A stretch of DNA of 64,000 bases from Powellomyces hirtus (taxonomy: Eukaryota > Chytridiomycota > Chytridiomycetes > Spizellomycetales > Powellomycetaceae). Positions 59,233-64,000 of this stretch are shown here, in pieces; the stretch's first letter is position 1; the number at the start of each line of letters is the position of its first letter. The notes beneath the pieces were generated by a model that was not told the origin of the DNA, searched no databases, and was given only the letters and a program-made list of their open reading frames with translations. Made by a program: the position numbers and the translations under genes. Location of the stretch: assembly GCA_025526995.1 (NCBI GenBank), contig JAHLKG010000005.1, positions 1,178,001 through 1,242,000 on the forward strand, written 5' to 3'.

Positions 59233-61622
59233 ATGGCCACTACTGCCGCTCCCACTACCGTTGCTCCTACTGTTGATGCCGCCGCCGCCGCTGCTCCCGT
59301 CCCCACCGACGCTGCTCCTCAGGCTCAGACCGATGCTAATGTCAACATGAACACTGACCCCGCCGCTGCTGCTGCCGTGGCTGCTGCCGCTGCGGCCGCC
59401 GCTGCCTACCAGCAGCCCATGCAGTACCCTGGTCAGGGTGGTGCCATGCCCATGCCCGCTGCTATGGCTCCCAACCCCAACCAGGCTGCTGCCGGCACCA
59501 CCAACGCCAGCTTGTACGTTGGAGACCTTGGTGAGTGCTTGCTCTGAAAACCCGCGGGGAAACATTCATTTCACTTCAGTACCATGCAAGACATCCCTGT
59601 GAGCAGGCCGGTAGCCGGCCTCGCTTGTGGTGATGCCTTGGTGGATCAAACTGCATTACATGCACAATGGAGCGAGCGGGTCCTGTTGTAGAATCTCGTT
59701 CTTACCATTGATTGTGTTCACAGACCCCGCCGTCACCGAGGCGCAGCTCTTTGACATGTTCAACGCTCTGGGTCCCGTTGCCTCCATCCGCGTCTGCCGT
59801 GATGCCGTTACCCGTCGCTCGCTGGGGTACGCCTACGTCAACTACCACGCCGTTCCTGATGCCGAACGTGCTCTGGACAACCTGAACTATGCTCCCTTGA
59901 AGGACCGTCCCATGCGCATCATGTGGTCGCAGCGTGACCCTGCCACCCGCAAGGCTGGTGCGGGTAACATCTTCATCAAGAACTTGGACCCTCTCATTGA
60001 CACTCGTGCGCTTCACGAGACATTTGCTGCTTTCGGTCCCATTCTCAGCTGCAAGGTCGCCATGGAGGGTGAGCAGTCCAGGGGCTACGGCTTCGTTCAC
60101 TTTGAAGAGTCCGAATCTGCTGAGCAGGCCATCAAGCACGTCAACGGAATGTTGCTGAACGACCGCAAAGTGTATGTGTGAAGCTGGCGATCTTCTAAAT
60201 GACGAAATTTCTCATACTTATTTTACCTTTGCCCATAGCTTCGTCGGTTACCACGTCGCCAGGAAGGAGCGCATGAGCAAAATCGAGGAGATGAGGAGCA
60301 AGTTCACAAACATTTACGTCAAGAACTTGGACGAGGCCGTTTCTGACGAAGAGTTCCGTACCATGTTCGAGGCTTTCGGTCAGGTCACGTCTGCCAGCCT
60401 CAGCAAGGACCAGGACGGCAAATCCCGAGGATTTGGCTTCGTAAACTTTGCTTCGCACGAGGAGGCTCGCGCTGCTGTAGAGGATATGCACGAGAAGGAG
60501 ATTAACGGAAAACAACTCTACGTTTCCCGAGCCCAGAAGAAGTCTGAGCGCGAGGAGGAGCTCCGCCGTCAGTACGAGCGCATCCGTGAGGAGAAGCTTA
60601 ACAAGTACCAGGGCGTCAACTTGTACGTCAAGAACCTTGACGACAGCATTGACGACGAGAAGCTTCGCCAGGAATTCTCCGTCTACGGTGTGATCACCTC
60701 TGCCAAGGTAATGCGCGATGAGAAGACGGGAACCTCCAAGGGCTTCGGCTTCGTCTGCTTCTCCTCCCCCGAGGAGGCCACCAAGGCTGTGACCGACATG
60801 AACGGCCGCATGATCGCGTCTAAGCCGATCTACGTCGCTCTGGCCCAGCGCAAGGAGATCCGTCGCCAGCAGCTTTCTGCCCAAATGCAGCAGCGCAACC
60901 AGATCCGCATGCAGCAGGCTGTTGGCATGCCCGGCCCTTACCCCGGTGCCCCTGTCTTCTACCCTCCCAACGGCATGCCGCCGGCCCAGCGTGCCGGTCC
61001 TGGTATGTTCTACCCCCAGCAGATGGTCCGTCCCCGCTGGACTGGACCCGGTCCCCAGGGTCCTCCCCAGGCCGGTCAGCCTCCCGCCGGTCCTTACCCT
61101 CCCCAGGCCGGCCAGCTGCCTCCCCAGTTCGTTGCCCCCATGGGAGCTCGTCCTCAACGTCAGCAGCGTCAGCCCGGCGGTCGCGGACAGCCCATCCCTC
61201 CCCAGCAGCCTGGTCAGCCTGGTCAGCCCGGTCAAGCCGGTGTGCTCCCTCCCAACGCTGGTCGCGGCGCTCGTCCCGGTCAGTACAAGTACACTCCCAA
61301 CGCCCGTAACGGCCCCATTGCTGGCCAGCCCGGAGTTCCCGTGAACGGTGGTGTTGCTCCCCCTAAGCCTACCTTGAACTCCAAGACCCTGGCCGACATG
61401 CCTGCCGACCAGCAGAAGCGTATGTTGGGTGAGGCCCTCTTCCCGCTCATTCAGCAGATGACCCCTCAGGCCGGCAAGGTCACCGGAATGCTGCTCGAAA
61501 TGGACCAGAGCGAGCTTCTCCACTTGATCGAGGACACCAACGCCCTCAAGGTCAAGGTTGACGAGGCTGTGGACGTTCTTGATGAGCACCTGACCAAGCA
61601 GAACGATGAGCCCGAACAGTAG
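59233..61622 (+). CDS. PAB1: Cytoplasmic poly(A)-binding protein
   Basis: Three exons, 59233..59530, 59724..60171 and 60239..61622, give 709 residues. An Ala/Pro-rich leader of about 90 residues precedes four RRMs: [11 protein letters not shown] with [20 protein letters not shown] with [21 protein letters not shown] with GFGFVNFA, and [13 protein letters not shown] with GFGFVCFS. A Pro/Gln/Met-rich linker follows. The C-terminal MLLE domain is [18 protein letters not shown] with [17 protein letters not shown]. It binds mRNA tails, promotes translation and controls deadenylation. Codon choice is strongly biased to C-ending codons, unlike neighbouring genes, as expected for very high expression. 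The bias also leaves a long accidental frame on the opposite strand. Confidence 0.97.
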
Positions 61623-61965
61623 AGTAGACACACATCATCGAATTGCATCCCGTTGTCATGTCTGTCTTTTACGCATTCTGTCGCACATACTTTTTCCATT
61701 ATTGATCATGTTCGAAGCGTCTTCTGAGTATGTCCTGATTTAGTTCTATGCTTGCGTTTTTAAATCGTTCTTAGTTCTATCGTACATCAAACGATTGACA
61801 CCAAGAGCGAAATTATGCTTATCATTCGGATCCGACGACGCCGTTCCGAGGGCCCGGTAACGTCGTGTCATCTCTCAGTTGGGCGCAGCAAAAGGTCCGT
61901 CCGGTGCCCCATGCAGAGTTAAGTCAAATCTTCCAAGGCTTAACGACAACAGTTGAGTTACGCTT
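61623..61965. other. Intergenic, PABP 3' flank
   Basis: Tandem spacer before the Na+/H+ exchanger. No supported feature. Confidence 0.55.
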
Positions 61966-64000
61966 ATGTCGTCTACGGAGGAGACACACGCTCCGAAGCC
62001 AACGGGTCCTGCCGATGAGCACGATGCCACCTCCACCTGGGCTACGGGGGCACTGGTACTATGAAATTACAGCATGTCTTTCTCCTCGACGCGCAGCCAA
62101 TATGCTAACATTTGCGCTCTCTTTTGCGGATAGCTCATCTATGTATCTATGCTTTTTGTGATTCTGATGACAAGTTACTATCTACAATCGAAGCGTATCC
62201 GGTTTATCCACGAAACGGTTGTGTCGATTATCCTTGGACTTGTGATAGGACTGGTCGTGTACCTCGCGCCATGTAAGCGTGGAACCGCTTCCGGCACCTT
62301 GATACCATGCTGTGATTCTGATAGGCTTTCATTTGTGTGTATGTGTGTGTTTCAGCTGGAGAGAAATTGAGTGACCTAATCACTTTCAAGTATACGTATT
62401 TCTTCAATCTCTTGCTCCCTCCAATTATCTTAAACTCCGGCTATGACATGAAGCGGGTAGGTGGCAAACGTTGGTCGGAATGGAATAATGGACATGGTTT
62501 ACTGATATGTTGAATCTCATCCTTTGCAGAAAAACTTCTTCAGAAACATCGGATCCATCTTGACGTTTGCCTTGATCGGGACTGTCGTATCCACGCTCAT
62601 TATTGGGTATGTTCCCTGGGGTTAGCCTTGCGCGGACTGATCTCTCTGTGCACACTGACAAATCATCACAGGGTTCTCGTCTACCTATCAGTGCACTTGC
62701 TCGCGTTCACGCACATACATCCCAATTTGCAGCTATCGATGCTGGATTGTATTGTGTTTGGCTCGATTCTGTCGTCCACGGATCCGGTCACGATTTTGGC
62801 AATCTTTCATCAGATGCGCGTGGATCCAAAACTGTAAGCGCGACCGTGTCGATGTTGCGTCCTCTCTCTTCAACGCATAGACCCTGCACTGACAGTTCGG
62901 GTTATGCTATTTAGCTACGCTATCATCTTTGGAGAGAGTATATTAAATGACTCCGTGGCCATCGTATTGTTCAAGTGAGTGTTTGACTCCTCTTTGCTAC
63001 TATTCGAATGCTTTCATAACATGACAATGTCTTCACAGGGTCCTGGGCGAATACCGCGACAAAGACATTACGATCGGCAACGTGTTTGGCGGTATTTCCT
63101 CCTTCTTTGCCATTTTCACTGGTTCCGTTATGGTGGGCGTCATCATCGCATTGATCTGCGCATTGATGCTTAAACATTCGCGCTTGCACGAGTTTCCATC
63201 TCTGGAGTCCTCCATCATTGTCCTCCTTGCATACTCCTCATATCTGCTGTCCAACGGGGTTCAACTGTCCGGCATCGTTTCGCTTCTCTTCTGCGGGATC
63301 TGTCTCAAACATTACGGATACAACAACATGAGCATACGGACCCGTCGAACAACCAAGTACATGTTCCGAGTGTTGTCGCAGCTATGTGAAAACTTTGTCT
63401 TCATATATCTGGGAGTTACGGTGTTTACGAGTTTGAAAAACGAAGTGTATCAACCGGGTTTGATTTTCCTCACTCTCGTAAGTCTCCGCAGCTTTTGAAT
63501 TTGTCCGCTACGAGATTTACTCAGTGCTCGTTTGACCCTTTTGCCAGATAATTTGCATGCTTGCGCGATACATGTCGGTGATACCCTTGGCAAGACTGAT
63601 CAACTTTGTCAGCGCCAAGATTCACCGGACAGCTGGTCGAGAGGAAATTCCACGCAATCATCAACTGATGTTATGGTGGGCAGGTCTAAGAGGAGCCATC
63701 GCGTTTGCTCTTTCCTTTGAAGTTAAAGGGGAGACTGCGAAAGTCATACAAACGACCACCTTGATCATCTGCATCATCACTGTGATCCTACTGGGGGGAA
63801 CAACCAATATGGCCTTGCAAAGACTGGAAATCAAAACAGGCGTAGGGAAGAAGAGCAGTGGTTTTGATGGCAATGGCGATGCAGATGTTGACGACGATGA
63901 AGAAGTGGATACAGATTCCAGTGACGGAGAATCCGAAGATTGGGATGATGATCTCCCCGGCGCCACTTCACGTGACAGCCTGTATCAGGGCCACCGCAAC
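61966..64000 (+). CDS. NHX1: Na+/H+ exchanger, endosomal NHE6/Nhx1 type (3' partial)
   Basis: Eight exons are seen: 61966..62055, 62134..62272, 62356..62456, 62530..62606, 62672..62833, 62915..62974, 63039..63477 and 63548..64000. All phases close, and the last exon runs off the window. After a short polar N-terminus come multiple membrane segments. Family motifs are FHETVVS-like [33 protein letters not shown] (amiloride-site segment), the ion-site region [31 protein letters not shown], and [12 protein letters not shown] late in the domain. A cytosolic acidic tail begins near 63880 ([20 protein letters not shown]). This type exchanges luminal H+ for Na+ or K+ in endosomes and vacuoles. The stop codon is outside the window. 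Confidence 0.95.

Noticed and set aside
60195..61631. A 478-codon open frame on the minus strand opposite PABP
   Set aside because: It mirrors PABP exon 3. C-ending codon bias in PABP removes stop codons from the opposite strand. Its translation is Leu/Gly/Val-rich with no domain.

Overview
The window is nuclear DNA from an intron-rich, gene-dense, flagellated early-diverging fungus, most likely a chytrid. A Zn(II)2Cys6 transcription factor (51.8-53.5 kb) is a fungal hallmark. An NME7 homologue with an N-terminal DM10 domain (21.5-23.2 kb) and an HMMR/RHAMM-like coiled-coil protein (45.8-51.2 kb) point to a motile, zoosporic lineage. PUF60 and a SANBR/KIAA1841-like BTB protein are ancestral opisthokont genes that the model yeasts lack. 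Most introns are 50-110 nt with GTRNGT donors and YAG or AAG acceptors. I joined exons by reading splice sites and checking phase; most models close perfectly in frame. Junctions that do not close are stated in the entry.

Layout. 0.4-1.3 kb: four-pass membrane protein. 1.3-3.3 kb: no intact gene, possible decayed coding pieces and a short TTAGGG array. 3.3-10.4 kb: RAB6/YPT6, mitochondrial uS5m and SMC5. 10.8-12.9 kb: SANBR-like BTB protein. 12.9-17.8 kb: very large DBF4. 18.5-23.2 kb: PUF60 and NME7. 23.2-30 kb: C1orf74-like protein, a broken MICAL-type monooxygenase, an SH3 protein, DAHP synthase and a broken SGNH/phospholipase-B-like gene. 31-36.7 kb: a MIC26/27-type MICOS subunit and a 1335-aa protein built from about nine RRM-like repeats. 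37-42 kb: EndoU ribonuclease, a small coiled-coil ORF, ALG13 and SDA1. 42.6-57 kb: an unknown coiled-coil protein, bL31m, the HMMR-like protein, the Zn2Cys6 factor and an unknown 656-aa protein. 57.2-64 kb: acireductone dioxygenase, poly(A)-binding protein and a Na+/H+ exchanger cut by the window end.

The genes are not an operon or cluster. They are mostly housekeeping: replication and chromosome maintenance (DBF4, SMC5), RNA metabolism (PUF60, PABP, EndoU, multi-RRM protein), ribosomes (uS5m, bL31m, SDA1), membranes and trafficking (RAB6, MIC26/27, NHX, ALG13), and metabolism (DAHP synthase, ARD). No transposon, tRNA, rRNA or CRISPR array was recognised. The most notable signals are: an HMMR-like gene whose long penultimate intron, if retained, appends a transmembrane tail; three 77-residue coiled-coil repeats in the same gene; the multi-RRM protein; an NME7 whose first kinase domain has lost its catalytic histidine; and A-rich tracts in the PABP 5' leader.
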